NCBI RefSeq assembly: GCF_034314085.1
Contig: NZ_JAVIWI010000001.1
Location: 1,550,001-1,614,000, forward strand
DNA: 64,000 bases
Direction of reading: 5' to 3'
Origin: Undibacterium sp. 5I1
Lineage (GTDB): Bacteria > Pseudomonadota > Gammaproteobacteria > Burkholderiales > Burkholderiaceae_D
In this document: in pieces, positions 35,674 through 45,895 of the stretch
Layout: the number at the start of each line of letters is the position of its first letter
Numbering within the stretch: position 1 is the first letter of the stretch
The notes under the pieces: model-generated
What the model was told of the DNA's origin: nothing
The model's database searches: none
Seen by the model: only the letters and a program-made list of their open reading frames with translations
Position numbers and translations under genes: made by a program

Positions 35674-37071
35674 TTAATTAGCATCAGATTCCCACTTGAT
35701 ACAGATTTTTACGTTTGCATCGTCTGTGAAAAATGCGGACTCCATGCCGACACCAGCAGCAAACAAGAGTTTGCTTCCAGCAGATATAAATGGCAAACGT
35801 TCTCGTTGCCAAAATGGGATTTTCAAGGTTTGGTAATGACTTTTGATATCTCTGGTTGGCCGATTAAATGCCAACTTCAAGCGCTCACCACCTTGGCGAG
35901 GATGTATAGTCAAAACTTGTTGCTTTAACCAAGTCAGATCAACTCCCGTAGAACACTCTTCAAAATATAAGGTTCCACCGTAACTGAGAAATGGGATGCT
36001 GGGCTCGCCATTCCAACTAAATTGTATTGGAGTTATCTCACTGCCTTTTACAACATCTTTCGGGGAAGCGTAAATCTTATTCTTGTATCGATGAATCCCC
36101 AACGTATCGTGAAAGACACTAATTTTTGCGTCGTCTCGCCCATCAAAAAGCTGATGTCGCATTTCTGTTAGCCTGGCGGTGGTTGGCATGCGCACGCCCT
36201 GCTCTCCCAGCCAAAATCGCAATAAATTATCGATGCGGTCAGCGCTGTAATTGCGCAACAAATTAATATCCAATGCGCCATCTATTTCGCAGACACTTCT
36301 ATCTTGCCGCGCTAATTCCGTCAGTAATCGGTTTGTTGACTGGGCGTGGGAGGCACTTCTTGCCAAGCGTTCAGTGTAGCCTGGCGAAATCACCGATAAG
36401 ACGGGCATCACCTGATGTCGTAAGGCATTTCGGGCATAACGCTGATCTGCATTAGATTCGTCGTCGACATAAGCAATCGTTGCTTCCTCGGAATAGTCTA
36501 ACAAGCTTTGTCGCGTCACTCTAAGCAAGGGCCTGGCCAACATGACGGTATCAGACCCTAACAATTTAGGTGCTTTATTAGATAAATCCATCCCGGATAG
36601 CCCAGCAACACCAGAGCCACGTAATAACTGTAGCAATACAGTTTCGGCCTGATCGTCTTGATGATGCGCCGTCAGGATAATAGGTAGTTGTCGTTCTTGG
36701 CATAAAGCACCTAGCGCTTTATAGCGTGCCTCACGTGCAGAGGATTCGATACCATCCTTGCTTTGCCGATCCACTATGACTTTGACGCCAGCAAAAGTAA
36801 CACCTGACAAAGCACAAACCGATGCGCAATGTCTGAGCCAAGCATCGGCGTTAATGCTTAAACCATGGTGTACATGAAATGCAAAAAGTGGGATTTTATG
36901 CTTCTGGCAAAACTGATTTGCCAAAGCGAGTAAGACTGAAGAATCTAAACCGCCGCTATAAGCGACAGCCAAGCCTTGTTCCGGCAAAGACAACGCATTT
37001 TTAGAAAGTATCTCGTTAAGCGTGCGTTCAAAATGATAAGCCAACGTACGCTCATTTTTGGTCGCCGTCAT
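35674..37071 (-). CDS. tilS: TilS, tRNA(Ile)-lysidine synthetase
   Basis: A 465-residue TilS. The PP-loop is [18 protein letters not shown] at about residues 33-50, followed by [17 protein letters not shown] and [20 protein letters not shown]. The C-terminal part has the TilS domain [20 protein letters not shown]. TilS converts cytidine 34 of tRNA-Ile(CAU) to lysidine, so that it reads AUA. Its ATG overlaps the accA stop codon, a pairing that is common in beta- and gamma-proteobacteria. Confidence 0.97.
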   Translation of the reverse strand: MTATKNERTLAYHFERTLNEILSKNALSLPEQGLAVAYSGGLDSSVLLALANQFCQKHKIPLFAFHVHHGLSINADAWLRHCASVCALSGVTFAGVKVIVDRQSKDGIESSAREARYKALGALCQERQLPIILTAHHQDDQAETVLLQLLRGSGVAGLSGMDLSNKAPKLLGSDTVMLARPLLRVTRQSLLDYSEEATIAYVDDESNADQRYARNALRHQVMPVLSVISPGYTERLARSASHAQSTNRLLTELARQDRSVCEIDGALDINLLRNYSADRIDNLLRFWLGEQGVRMPTTARLTEMRHQLFDGRDDAKISVFHDTLGIHRYKNKIYASPKDVVKGSEITPIQFSWNGEPSIPFLSYGGTLYFEECSTGVDLTWLKQQVLTIHPRQGGERLKLAFNRPTRDIKSHYQTLKIPFWQRERLPFISAGSKLLFAAGVGMESAFFTDDANVKICIKWESDAN

Positions 37072-38042
37072 TCTGACAGTTTAGTTTCCTTGAACTTACC
37101 ATAGCTCATCAATTTTTCATGACGTGCTGCCAATAAATCTTTGGTTTTAACACCTTGAAATTGACGCAAAGTATCTGCTAATGCACGCTTTACGAAAGCA
37201 CACATTTGCTTAGGGTCGCGATGCGCGCCGCCTAAAGGCTCATTGATAATTTTATCGATCAAACCCATCGCTTTTAATCGATGCGCTGTAAGACCTAATG
37301 CCTCAGCCGCATCCGCAGCACGGTCAGAAGTTTTCCATAAAATAGAAGCACAGCCCTCAGGCGAAATCACTGAATAAGTTGCATATTGCAGCATCAATAC
37401 TGCATCGCCAACCGCCAATGCCAACGCGCCACCAGAACCACCCTCGCCGATAATAGTTGCGATCAGTGGCACTTTTAACTCTGCCATCACATACAAATTG
37501 TGGCCAATAGCCTCAGACTGTCCGCGTTCTTCAGCGTCAATCCCAGGCCAGGCACCCGTGGTATCGATAAAAGTAAATACGGGAATATTAAATTTCTCAG
37601 CCAGCTTCATCAGACGCATGGCTTTTCTGTAGCCCTCTGGCTTCGGCATACCGAAGTTACGCATTGCGCGTTCTTTTGTGTCGCGTCCTTTTTGATGCCC
37701 GATTACCATGCAAGACTGTCCGTTAAAACGAGCCAATCCACCAACAATTGCCTGATCATCTGCAAAACTACGGTCGCCGTGTAACTCATGGAAATCCGTG
37801 AATATTTGATTCACATAGTCCATCGTATAAGGACGTTGCGGATGACGAGAAATTTGTGAAACTTGCCAAGGAGTGAGTTTTGCATAAATATCTTTGGTCA
37901 ACATCTGGCTCTTTTTAGAGAGCCGGTCGATCTCTTCAGAAATATCTACTGCAGAATCATCTTGCACAAAGCGCAATTCTTCAATTTTTGTTTCGAGCTC
38001 TGCAATAGATTGCTCAAACCCCAGAAATGTCGTTTTAGTCAT
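37068..38042 (-). CDS. accA: AccA, acetyl-CoA carboxylase carboxyltransferase alpha subunit
   Basis: AccA of 324 residues from the ATG at 38042 ([20 protein letters not shown]), with GGGAGT just upstream. The frame opens 12 bases earlier at a [43 protein letters not shown] and [11 protein letters not shown] are diagnostic. With AccD it transfers the carboxyl group from biotin to acetyl-CoA, the first step of fatty acid synthesis. It overlaps tilS and is the second gene of the alkA-accA-tilS run. Confidence 0.98.
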   Translation of the reverse strand: MTKTTFLGFEQSIAELETKIEELRFVQDDSAVDISEEIDRLSKKSQMLTKDIYAKLTPWQVSQISRHPQRPYTMDYVNQIFTDFHELHGDRSFADDQAIVGGLARFNGQSCMVIGHQKGRDTKERAMRNFGMPKPEGYRKAMRLMKLAEKFNIPVFTFIDTTGAWPGIDAEERGQSEAIGHNLYVMAELKVPLIATIIGEGGSGGALALAVGDAVLMLQYATYSVISPEGCASILWKTSDRAADAAEALGLTAHRLKAMGLIDKIINEPLGGAHRDPKQMCAFVKRALADTLRQFQGVKTKDLLAARHEKLMSYGKFKETKLSE

Positions 38043-38114
38043 TGTGACTCCCAATTGACAACATTGATCTCAACATTAGTCAAAACCAAGCCGCTGTTTC
38101 TTAACTTTAAAATA

Positions 38115-38783
38115 TTATTCTGCTACCGGATCAAGGCTGCGCCATAAATACCAAGTTGCAACCGTGCACCAAGTGCCCCAGTTTGCAGCCACCTCTCTTG
38201 CATCACTGCGAGAAACGGGCTCACCGGAAAAATAGTTAGTACTAATGCCTTTAAGTAATCCGGGATCATCCAAAGGCAAAATATTCGGACGGAGCAGATT
38301 AAATATCAAAAACATCTCTGCTGTCCAGCGTCCTATGCCCCGAATTTGTATTAACTCTGAAATGACGTCTTCGTCGGCCATCTCCGCCCATTTATCGACG
38401 TGCAGTCTTTTCTCTTTAAAATGCTCAGCAAGGTCAAGAATATATTCTGTTTTGCGTTTGGACAAGCCGCAGGCAAGCAATTTATCGCTCCCGACTTTCA
38501 ACACTTGTACATATGTACATTTTGGGCAAAGTTCGAGAAAGCGTTGCCATAAAGCATCTGCGGATTTTACCGAAATTTGCTGAGCTAAAATAGAGCGAGT
38601 GAGGGTTGTAAAAGGGTCATCGCGACCAATTAGATACAAATCGCCAAATTGAGGGATCAATTTGCGCATAATTCTATCGCGCTTCATCAACTCAACTTTT
38701 GCACTCTCCCAATATGCTGGTACTTGCGGCATATCTTTAGATGAAAGACCTATTTTTTCGATAACACTCATGCCCTGCGCCAT
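38115..38783 (-). CDS. DNA-3-methyladenine glycosylase II-type (AlkA family)
   Basis: A 222-residue helix-hairpin-helix glycosylase with [20 protein letters not shown] near the N-terminus. The HhH motif is [20 protein letters not shown], and the catalytic aspartate lies in [13 protein letters not shown]. It removes alkylated bases such as 3-methyladenine. The start overlaps the end of cysS. An internal ATG four codons later (38771) forms an ATGA junction and is an alternative start. Confidence 0.92.
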   Translation of the reverse strand: MAQGMSVIEKIGLSSKDMPQVPAYWESAKVELMKRDRIMRKLIPQFGDLYLIGRDDPFTTLTRSILAQQISVKSADALWQRFLELCPKCTYVQVLKVGSDKLLACGLSKRKTEYILDLAEHFKEKRLHVDKWAEMADEDVISELIQIRGIGRWTAEMFLIFNLLRPNILPLDDPGLLKGISTNYFSGEPVSRSDAREVAANWGTWCTVATWYLWRSLDPVAE

Positions 38784-40159
38784 TCGGTCAAACCACCAGC
38801 TTTGTCCTCAAGAATAATGCCCTCAGCTAAAAGTTCGTTACGAAGCCGGTCGGATTCAGCAAAATTCTTTGCTATTTTAGCCGCAGTACGCGCATCAATC
38901 CTTGACTGGATCTGGGTCATATCGTTGTCATTCAAAATTTGGGGAGATGCATGCAAATACTCGCTTGGCGAGCGTTGTAGCAAGCCTATAGTTCCAGCTA
39001 AGGCTTTTAATTGTCGCGCAAGTATAGGGGATTTCGTTTTATTCAGGTCATTTGCCAAGTCAAACAAGACAGAGATTGCAATTGGCGTATTGAAATCATC
39101 CAACATTGCGTCAGCAAAACGTTCGGCGTAGGCATCACTCAGATCCAGAGGTAATGCGTCACCTGGTATTTCTTTTAAAGCATTGTACAAACGAGTCAAA
39201 GCTGATTTTGCATCATCCAAATGCGCATCAGAATAATTTAGTGGGCTACGATAATGCGCTCTTAATATGAAGAAACGAACCACTTCCGGGTCATATTTTT
39301 TTAGAACATCACGGATCGTAAAAAAGTTGCCCAACGATTTAGACATTTTTTCGTTGTCCAAACGCACAAACCCGTTATGCATCCAATAATTAACGAAAGT
39401 ATGCTGATGAGCGCCCTCAGACTGGGCAATTTCGTTTTCATGATGAGGGAACTGCAAATCTTGCCCGCCACCATGGATATCAAATTGCTCACCCAATAAA
39501 TCGCCTGCCATTGCTGAGCATTCAATATGCCAGCCCGGTCGTCCCGTTCCCCATGGCGATTGCCATTTCACTTCTTCAGGTTCGGTTTCTTTAGCGGACT
39601 TCCAAAGCACGAAATCCAAAGGGTCACGTTTACCGGTATTAATATCGATTCTCTCACCAGCGCGCAGATCGTCTAATGACTTACCCGATAACTTGCCATA
39701 CCCAGCAAAGTCACGAACAGAATAATTAACATCGCCATCAGTTGCTTTATACGCCAAACCATTTGCTTCCAACTTGCCAATCAAATTAAGCATTTGTGGA
39801 ATATATTGCGTTGCCCGCGGCGCATAATCAGGTGCCTGCACACCTAAGGCCTCAGCATCCTCATTCATATAATTGATAAAACGACCGGTCAGTTGTGAAA
39901 TTGTTTCACCGTTCTCAACTGCGCGTTTGATGATTTTGTCGTCGATATCTGTGATATTGCGTACATAGGTCACATCAAAACCAGAATTTCTCAACCAGCG
40001 CTGCACCATATCAAATACGACCATCACGCGCGCATGCCCTAAATGACAATAGTCATAAACCGTCATACCGCATACATACATACGAATTTTGCCAGGTTCA
40101 ATCGGGACGAAGATTTGCTTTTCGCGAGTCAGGGTGTTGTATATTTTTTGTTTAGTCAT
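38768..40159 (-). CDS. cysS: CysS, cysteinyl-tRNA synthetase
   Basis: A 463-residue class I synthetase. The HIGH-type motif lies in [19 protein letters not shown] with the zinc cysteine. [20 protein letters not shown] and [12 protein letters not shown] provide the other zinc ligands, and the KMSKS motif lies in [13 protein letters not shown]. It charges tRNA-Cys. The gene overlaps the glycosylase gene downstream. It is transcribed divergently from the TPR protein gene, with about 200 bp between them. Confidence 0.98.
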   Translation of the reverse strand: MTKQKIYNTLTREKQIFVPIEPGKIRMYVCGMTVYDYCHLGHARVMVVFDMVQRWLRNSGFDVTYVRNITDIDDKIIKRAVENGETISQLTGRFINYMNEDAEALGVQAPDYAPRATQYIPQMLNLIGKLEANGLAYKATDGDVNYSVRDFAGYGKLSGKSLDDLRAGERIDINTGKRDPLDFVLWKSAKETEPEEVKWQSPWGTGRPGWHIECSAMAGDLLGEQFDIHGGGQDLQFPHHENEIAQSEGAHQHTFVNYWMHNGFVRLDNEKMSKSLGNFFTIRDVLKKYDPEVVRFFILRAHYRSPLNYSDAHLDDAKSALTRLYNALKEIPGDALPLDLSDAYAERFADAMLDDFNTPIAISVLFDLANDLNKTKSPILARQLKALAGTIGLLQRSPSEYLHASPQILNDNDMTQIQSRIDARTAAKIAKNFAESDRLRNELLAEGIILEDKAGGLTEWRRA

Positions 40160-40365
40160 GAGCTGCGTGTAAATTGTTTTGCAAGATGATTGCGCGCAAT
40201 GGCATTAAGCAAATAAACTCCGTTGTCGGCATGTTTACTTGTTAAAGCTAAAGCGTGTCAAAAACCCATTTTGTGCGCATCTTTGTTAAGATGTCGCTTT
40301 ATACTCAGTATAACATTGCCGAAGCGATGTTCCTCTGTTCACTAATGAAACCAAGTCCATTTACT

Positions 40366-41400
40366 ATGCGCCACATCTTTAAAAGTGTTTTTGCGTTATC
40401 AAGCCTGTCTTTGGCGCTGATGTCATCGCCATCTTTTGCGGATGACGCATCGGATATTTCTAAAATGTTTCGTGCTGGACAAACGGTAGAGGCCTCTGCA
40501 AAACTGGACGCATTATTAGTCCAACGCCCTAAAGACGCTCAATTACGCTTTCTTAAAGGTTTGATTCTGACTGATCAAAATAAATCATCAGAAGCGATTG
40601 CGGTATTTTCCAAGTTGACCGACGATTACCCTGAGTTGCCAGAACCTTATAATAATCTGGCAGTATTGTATGCCTCCACAGGACAATACGATAAAGCCAG
40701 AGCATCGTTAGAAATGGCGATTCGGACCAATCCTACTTATGGCACAGCGCATGAGAATTTAGGTGATGTCTACGCGAAATTAGCAAGTCAATCTTACGAT
40801 AAAGCCTTGCAACTTGATTCTGCAAACAGCGGTGCGAAACTAAAACTGACGCTGGTCAAAAATCTGATTGGCAATACGACAGGCGGCACCAATCCTAAAG
40901 CAGCAAGCAGCACGTCTGCCGTCGCTGCAGCAAATCCAACTAAAGTCGCGCCGGCTAAAGCAGAACCAGACCCGGTTAAAACAGCAAAAGTTGAGACTAA
41001 AGCGGTTCCAAAAACCGATCCAAAAGTAGAAGCAAAACCGGTTGTCACCGCAACAAATAATGATCAGGATGACGCTTTGAAAGTAGTAGAAAGCTGGGCA
41101 AAAGCATGGAGTAGTAAAGATACCAGTGCATATCTTGCCCATTACGCCAAAGACTTCGATACTCCCAAAGGTGAAACCCGCAAAGCTTGGGCCGAAGAAC
41201 GTCGCGCCAGGATTGAGGGCAAAGGTCATATTAACGTCAAGATTGAATCAGCTAAAGTCAGTATTGATGGTAACAATGCGACCGTAAAATTCCGTCAAAT
41301 TTATAGCTCTGACCAACTGACAGCCAATAGTCGCAAAACCTTAGCGCTGGTAAAACAGGATGGGAAATGGCTCATCAAGCAGGAGCGTGCGGGTAGCTGA
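40366..41400 (+). CDS. Exported TPR protein with C-terminal Cds6/SnoaL-like domain
   Basis: I start at the ATG at 40366 (MRHIFKSVFALSSLSLALMS), which gives a clean signal peptide ending SPSFA and 344 residues. The frame itself is open from 40255 and an ATG at 40345 is also possible. TPR repeats fill about residues 25-150 (LRFLKGLILTDQNKSSEAIA, YNNLAVLYASTGQYDKARAS). An Ala/Lys/Pro-rich linker follows. The last 100 residues form a Cds6-like domain (SWAKAWSSKDTSAYLAHYAK). The next gene, an L,D-transpeptidase, carries a similar C-terminal domain and overlaps its stop codon, so a shared cell-wall role is likely. Confidence 0.82.
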   Translation: MRHIFKSVFALSSLSLALMSSPSFADDASDISKMFRAGQTVEASAKLDALLVQRPKDAQLRFLKGLILTDQNKSSEAIAVFSKLTDDYPELPEPYNNLAVLYASTGQYDKARASLEMAIRTNPTYGTAHENLGDVYAKLASQSYDKALQLDSANSGAKLKLTLVKNLIGNTTGGTNPKAASSTSAVAAANPTKVAPAKAEPDPVKTAKVETKAVPKTDPKVEAKPVVTATNNDQDDALKVVESWAKAWSSKDTSAYLAHYAKDFDTPKGETRKAWAEERRARIEGKGHINVKIESAKVSIDGNNATVKFRQIYSSDQLTANSRKTLALVKQDGKWLIKQERAGS

Positions 41401-42668
41401 TGTATCGCTCTGCTGTGTTTTTTTATTCTCGTCTGCTCAAAGTTAGACAATACTTTTGTTTGAGTTTTTTATTGTTGATAACGATGTCACTTTTCACAGT
41501 GCCATCATTACTTCATGCTAAGTCACGCGCTGAGAAAACAGCGTCTGCCGATGCCACTCAGCACCTGCCTGATCCAGATATTTTATTAATTGAAGTGTAT
41601 AAAAGTCTTGCCGCGAATCACTTGCAAGAGGCGCAGTTAAAAGCGGATGATCTGATAGAAGCCTATCCAAATTTCCAATTAGGGCATTTGATACGCGGCG
41701 ATTTACTCTTGATGCATACCCGCTCGGTGAATAGCTTTGGTGGCAGCTCAAACGGATCGGCAGAAAAACTCAAAGATCTGCGTGACGAAGCGATTGTCCG
41801 AATAAAAGCAATTCGTGAAAAACCAGATCCTAGTCTAATGCCACGAAATATTCTGCAACTCAGAGAAGATCAAAAACAAGTATTACTAGTTGACGCAAAA
41901 AAATCACGCCTGTACTTATATGAAAACGAACACGGTCAACTTAAATTCCTCACCGATTTTTATGTCAGCCAAGGCAAGTTTGGCATCAATAAATCAAAAG
42001 AAGGCGATCAAAAAACGCCGATAGGTGTCTATTACATTACGAGTCATCTGTCGGGCTCTAAACTCCCTGACTTTTATGGCCCTGGCGCGCTACCAATTAA
42101 CTATCCAAACGAATGGGATAAAATCAATGGCCGCAGCGGATCAGGCATTTGGCTGCACGGTGTTCCATCAGAAAATTTTAGTCGACCGCCTATGGCATCT
42201 GATGGCTGCGTTGTTTTAACTAATCCTGATTTTTTAAAAATCGCTGCCATGATCGACATCGGCAAAACGCCTGTGATCATCAGCGAGCAATTAGAATTTT
42301 TGACAGCAGCAAAATGGAATGTAGAGAAACAATCTGCCAGTAAAATGTTAGAAGACTGGCGTTCGGATTTAGAAAGTCAAAATCCGAATCGTCTGCTGAA
42401 TAATTATTCAAGAAATTTTAAGACCATGCAGGGCGACAATCTCAACGCCTGGTTTCCAAAACAGCAACAAGCGATTGAGGGCTTACAGCATTTGTCTGTC
42501 AAGCTGAAAGAGATAACGCAATTCCGCTACCCAGGCAAAGATGAGTTAATCGTCAGTACCTTTACTCAGGAAACGATTGCAGGTAAAAGTAAAAGTAGCG
42601 TACGTAAACGTCAGTATTGGATCAAAGAAGCTGCCAAGTGGAGAATTATCTATGAAGCGCAAGTTTAA
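41400..42668 (+). CDS. L,D-transpeptidase (YkuD/ErfK family) with C-terminal Cds6-like domain
   Basis: A 422-residue exported protein. A hydrophobic signal sequence (about residues 17-40) is followed by a TPR-like helical part. The YkuD catalytic domain (about 160-300) carries the histidine in GIWLHGVPSEN and the catalytic cysteine in MASDGCVVLTNPD. The last 110 residues (MLEDWRSDLESQNPNRLLNN onward) resemble the domain ending the upstream TPR protein. Such enzymes form 3-3 peptidoglycan crosslinks or attach proteins to murein. The ATG overlaps the TGA of the upstream gene. Confidence 0.9.
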   Translation: MYRSAVFFYSRLLKVRQYFCLSFLLLITMSLFTVPSLLHAKSRAEKTASADATQHLPDPDILLIEVYKSLAANHLQEAQLKADDLIEAYPNFQLGHLIRGDLLLMHTRSVNSFGGSSNGSAEKLKDLRDEAIVRIKAIREKPDPSLMPRNILQLREDQKQVLLVDAKKSRLYLYENEHGQLKFLTDFYVSQGKFGINKSKEGDQKTPIGVYYITSHLSGSKLPDFYGPGALPINYPNEWDKINGRSGSGIWLHGVPSENFSRPPMASDGCVVLTNPDFLKIAAMIDIGKTPVIISEQLEFLTAAKWNVEKQSASKMLEDWRSDLESQNPNRLLNNYSRNFKTMQGDNLNAWFPKQQQAIEGLQHLSVKLKEITQFRYPGKDELIVSTFTQETIAGKSKSSVRKRQYWIKEAAKWRIIYEAQV

Positions 42669-42684
42669 CCAGCCAAGGAAAACT

Positions 42685-43356
42685 ATGTCATACAACCGCC
42701 GTCGCGCCCTCTCTTTATTATCTTTATTGGCTGGATCCGTTCTGGCTTTAAATACCACATTCGCCGTCGCGCAAGACTTTCCCAAAGTGGCATTGAAAAC
42801 GAATTTGGGTGAAATTGTGTTGGAATTACATCCTGAAGCGGCGCCCAAAACGGTAGAAAATTTTATCCGTTATGTCAAAGCAGGCCATTACAACGGTACG
42901 ATTTTTCATCGTGTGATTGATAACTTCATGATCCAAGGTGGCGGTTTTGATAAAAACATGAAAGAAAAATCAACCAATAAGCCTATCGCGTTAGAGGCAC
43001 GTCAGTCCTTAGAGGCTGGCTGGAAAAATGATGTAGGCACCGTTGCTATGGCACGCACCAATGATCCTAATTCGGCGACAGCCCAATTTTTTATTAACGT
43101 CAACGATAACGAATTTTTAAATCATCAGGTATTACCAGAAGGTGATCCTGTAGAATTTAGTCGCAGAGGCAATCTGACCAAAGCGCCACGTGCAGAGGCC
43201 TTGTTAGCCACCGCTGGTTATGCTGTTTTTGGCAAAGTTATTAGCGGCATGGACGTAGTGAATAAAATCAAAGCAGTCGAAACCAGTAGTTCAGGCATGA
43301 TGGAAAACGTCCCCAATCGTCCCATCATTATAGAATCTGCCAAGCTAATCAAATAA
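42685..43356 (+). CDS. ppiA: Periplasmic cyclophilin-type peptidyl-prolyl isomerase
   Basis: From the ATG at 42685 ([20 protein letters not shown]), after AAGGAA 5 bases upstream, the protein is 223 residues with a signal peptide ending near AVAQ. The cyclophilin core is clear: [30 protein letters not shown] and [20 protein letters not shown]. It catalyses proline isomerisation of exported proteins. The gene follows the L,D-transpeptidase after 16 bp, and a cytosolic paralogue follows. Confidence 0.93.
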   Translation: MSYNRRRALSLLSLLAGSVLALNTTFAVAQDFPKVALKTNLGEIVLELHPEAAPKTVENFIRYVKAGHYNGTIFHRVIDNFMIQGGGFDKNMKEKSTNKPIALEARQSLEAGWKNDVGTVAMARTNDPNSATAQFFINVNDNEFLNHQVLPEGDPVEFSRRGNLTKAPRAEALLATAGYAVFGKVISGMDVVNKIKAVETSSSGMMENVPNRPIIIESAKLIK

Positions 43357-43414
43357 TATACAATCAAGTATCTACCTAATAAAACCTCTTCATCTTTACT
43401 TATCAAGGACTATC

Positions 43415-43903
43415 ATGGCCGTTATTCTGACCACCAATCATGGCAATATCACAATCGAACTCGATGCCGAAAAAGCGCCTAAAACAGTCGCTAACTTTAT
43501 CGCCTATGTCGAGTCCGGCCACTACAGCGGCACGATTTTTCACCGCGTTATCGACGGCTTTATGATCCAAGGCGGTGGCTTTGAGCCAGGCATGAAGCAA
43601 AAACCGACTAATGCTCCGATTGAAAATGAAGCAAAAAATGGTTTGAAAAACCAACACTACACCATCGCAATGGCGCGTACTGGGGACCCTCATTCTGCTT
43701 CTGCGCAGTTCTTCATTAATACTGGCAATAACAGTTTTCTGGATTATCCTGGACAAGATGGCTGGGGCTATTGTGTCTTTGGCACAGTGACAGAAGGTAA
43801 GGATATTGTAGATAAAATCAAATCGGTTAAAACAACCCGTACCGGCATGTTCCAAGATGTGCCGGTAGAAAATGTTTTGATTGAAAAAGCAGAAATCGTT
43901 TAA
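43415..43903 (+). CDS. ppiB: Cytosolic cyclophilin-type peptidyl-prolyl isomerase
   Basis: A 162-residue cyclophilin without signal peptide, starting [40 protein letters not shown] and [20 protein letters not shown] match PpiB. It lies 58 bp after ppiA and is closely similar in sequence, probably an old duplication with different cell location. lpxH follows 29 bp later. Confidence 0.96.
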   Translation: MAVILTTNHGNITIELDAEKAPKTVANFIAYVESGHYSGTIFHRVIDGFMIQGGGFEPGMKQKPTNAPIENEAKNGLKNQHYTIAMARTGDPHSASAQFFINTGNNSFLDYPGQDGWGYCVFGTVTEGKDIVDKIKSVKTTRTGMFQDVPVENVLIEKAEIV

Positions 43904-43932
43904 ATCATTAAACGAAAAGAAATTAGTCGATA

Positions 43933-44742
43933 GTGATCGCTCCACATAACCACTCAAAAGCGCAGCCAACTTTGGTTGCGCTTTTTGCTTCTGATGTGCA
44001 TTTACGCGCATCACTCCCAAAAACTAGCCAGGCTTTTTTTGCGTTTTTAAAAACGCAGGCACCTCAAGCAAAACAATTATTTTTGTTGGGTGATTTGTTT
44101 GAATATTGGGCAGGCGATGACGATATTGTCGATGACTATAATCAAAAAATAGTCGACGCTCTACGCGCAGTGAACGATACCGGAACAGAGATCTTCTGGA
44201 TCGCTGGCAATCGGGATTTTTTAATTGGCGATCTATTTGCAGAGGCAACCGGCGCTCAATTACTACCTGACCCAAGCGTGATTACGCTGGCTGGTAAGCA
44301 AATAGTGATTGCCCACGGTGACGCGCAATGTACTGACGATGTTGCTTATATAGCGTTTCGCAATCAAGTACGTCAAACGGCGTGGCAAACACAGTTTCTC
44401 AACATGCCACTGACACAGCGCAAAGCTATTATTGAAGGTATGCGTAAAGACAGCAAGATGGAACAAAAAGGCAAAAGCCTTGCGATCATGGATGTCAATC
44501 AAGCAGCGATAGAAAAGCTTTTCTCAGAGACCGGCGCGAAGATCATGATTCATGGCCACACACACAGGCCTGCAATACACCAGCACGGACAAACTACACG
44601 CTATGTCTTACCTGATTGGGATTGCGATGTAGGCATAACGGAGCTAGCTCGTGGTGGCTGGCTTGCGCTCTACGACAATGGAGAATTCGTCAGTTATCAG
44701 TTTGATGGAACACGCATTGGCACTCCATCTAAAGCGAGCTGA
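43933..44742 (+). CDS. lpxH: LpxH, UDP-2,3-diacylglucosamine hydrolase
   Basis: A 269-residue metallophosphoesterase starting at a GTG (43933). Metal-binding motifs are FASDVHLRA, LLGDLFEYWAGDD, AGNRDFLIG, IAHGDAQCTDD and MIHGHTHRPAIH. LpxH removes UMP from UDP-2,3-diacylglucosamine in lipid A synthesis at the inner membrane. The neighbouring cyclophilin gene ppiB is its usual partner in many proteobacteria. Repeat copy 6 begins 14 bp after the stop codon. Confidence 0.96.
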   Translation: MIAPHNHSKAQPTLVALFASDVHLRASLPKTSQAFFAFLKTQAPQAKQLFLLGDLFEYWAGDDDIVDDYNQKIVDALRAVNDTGTEIFWIAGNRDFLIGDLFAEATGAQLLPDPSVITLAGKQIVIAHGDAQCTDDVAYIAFRNQVRQTAWQTQFLNMPLTQRKAIIEGMRKDSKMEQKGKSLAIMDVNQAAIEKLFSETGAKIMIHGHTHRPAIHQHGQTTRYVLPDWDCDVGITELARGGWLALYDNGEFVSYQFDGTRIGTPSKAS

Positions 44743-44756
44743 ATACTCTCATCTTA

Positions 44757-44841
44757 AATATACTCCTATACAGTATATTTAAACGTCCAATAATAACCTG
44801 GTCAATATGGCTATTTTGACGAATTTAAGGGGGAGTATATC
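44757..44841 (+). repeat. 85-bp dispersed palindromic element, copy 6
   Basis: Starts AATATACTCC at 44757 with an 8-bp end hairpin AATATACT / AGTATATT. Ends GGGGGAGTATATC at 44841, exactly 85 bp. The internal hairpin (AACGTCCA...TGGTCAAT) is partly eroded. It sits between the convergent ends of lpxH and cysE, 14 bp after lpxH, close enough to be part of the lpxH 3' UTR. Confidence 0.88.
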
Positions 44842-44981
44842 AATCCGACATGTAATTCAATGCCATTTTTGATTGATATTTCCAGGGTCTGGCCGACTAA
44901 GTTATTTTAGCTCTGTAAGAAAAGAAAAAGTACATTATCGATTTTGCGTAAGTCCTATAAAAATAGAATAATCGCCTCAGA

Positions 44982-45725
44982 TCAATCAACCAAACTATTA
45001 ATTTGTTCTGGATTGAGCTTATCGGTGGCCGCTTGTTGCTCGCAGGCGATGCCTGCACTGGCAAGTGCGATGGTTAATTTTTCTATTTGCTCTTGCTGTG
45101 CGGCGGCATGGTCGATCAACTTATGTAGCACTTTAGAAATCGGATCATCACCGTTCGACGTTACACCATAGGCACTAAACAAATTGCCTGTACCAGCATC
45201 GGACGCGGATTCTTTTTTTACGATATGAGCCGGATTACCGACGGCAGTTGCGCCAGCTGGCACGGGTTTAACCACGACAGAATTAGAACCAATTTTGGCA
45301 CCTGCACCAATCGTAAAACCACCTAGCACTTTAGCACCGGCACCGACAATCACACCTGGTTCTAAAGTCGGATGCCGCTTAGCGCCTTTAGAGAGTGAGG
45401 TCCCACCTAAAGTCACTCCCTGATAGATCGTGCAGTCGTCACCGATCTCCGCGGTCTCACCAATCACAACACCAAAACCATGATCGATAAAAACTCTGCG
45501 TCCTATGGTTGCGCCCGGATGGATTTCTATGCCAGTCACGATGCGCGCCAAATGGGCAATAAAACGCCCCAGCCACTTCAAACCACGAGTCCAGCACCAC
45601 TTTGCCCAACCATGCATCAAGATTGCATGAAAGCCTGGATAACAAGTCACGACCTCCCAAGTATTGCGGGCAGCAGGATCTCGTTGGATGATGTTGGCGA
45701 TATCTTCGCGCAAGCGGCTAAACAT
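44982..45725 (-). CDS. cysE: CysE, serine O-acetyltransferase
   Basis: From the ATG at 45725 ([20 protein letters not shown]) the protein is 247 residues. The N-terminal helical region is followed by the left-handed beta-helix with hexapeptide repeats ([43 protein letters not shown]). CysE makes O-acetylserine, the precursor of cysteine. The longer frame to 45770 adds a hydrophobic leader unlike CysE. A stem-loop at 45781-45847 lies just upstream in its leader or at the end of rlmB. Confidence 0.95.
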   Translation of the reverse strand: MFSRLREDIANIIQRDPAARNTWEVVTCYPGFHAILMHGWAKWCWTRGLKWLGRFIAHLARIVTGIEIHPGATIGRRVFIDHGFGVVIGETAEIGDDCTIYQGVTLGGTSLSKGAKRHPTLEPGVIVGAGAKVLGGFTIGAGAKIGSNSVVVKPVPAGATAVGNPAHIVKKESASDAGTGNLFSAYGVTSNGDDPISKVLHKLIDHAAAQQEQIEKLTIALASAGIACEQQAATDKLNPEQINSLVD

Positions 45726-45780
45726 GATGTGATCTGTAAAAAATAAAAGAATGAGAATGGCAGAAACCAAAAGGGAGATG

Positions 45781-45847
45781 CATCTTAGCGCGTCCAGAAA
45801 ATTCCTGCCGACACTAAACGAACTCCTGAGGAGTCCGCGCTAAGATG
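45781..45847. repeat. 67-base stem-loop with perfect 12-bp outer stem between rlmB and cysE
   Basis: CATCTTAGCGCG (45781-45792) and its exact complement CGCGCTAAGATG (45836-45847) enclose 43 bases. These contain a small inner hairpin ACTCC-TGA-GGAGT. It lies in the gap after the rlmB stop codon and before cysE, both minus strand. No T-run follows. It could be an RNA structure in the cysE leader, a terminator of rlmB or a palindromic repeat. I found no second copy in the window. Confidence 0.6.
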
Positions 45848-45895
45848 AAGAGATCAGAGCACCGCTAAAGAAATGTCGATATAGAGACAAGAATA

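Noticed and set aside
43403..44020. Minus-strand frame of 205 codons opposite ppiB
   Set aside because: Shadow of the clear cyclophilin gene; codon pattern and sequence are not protein-like.
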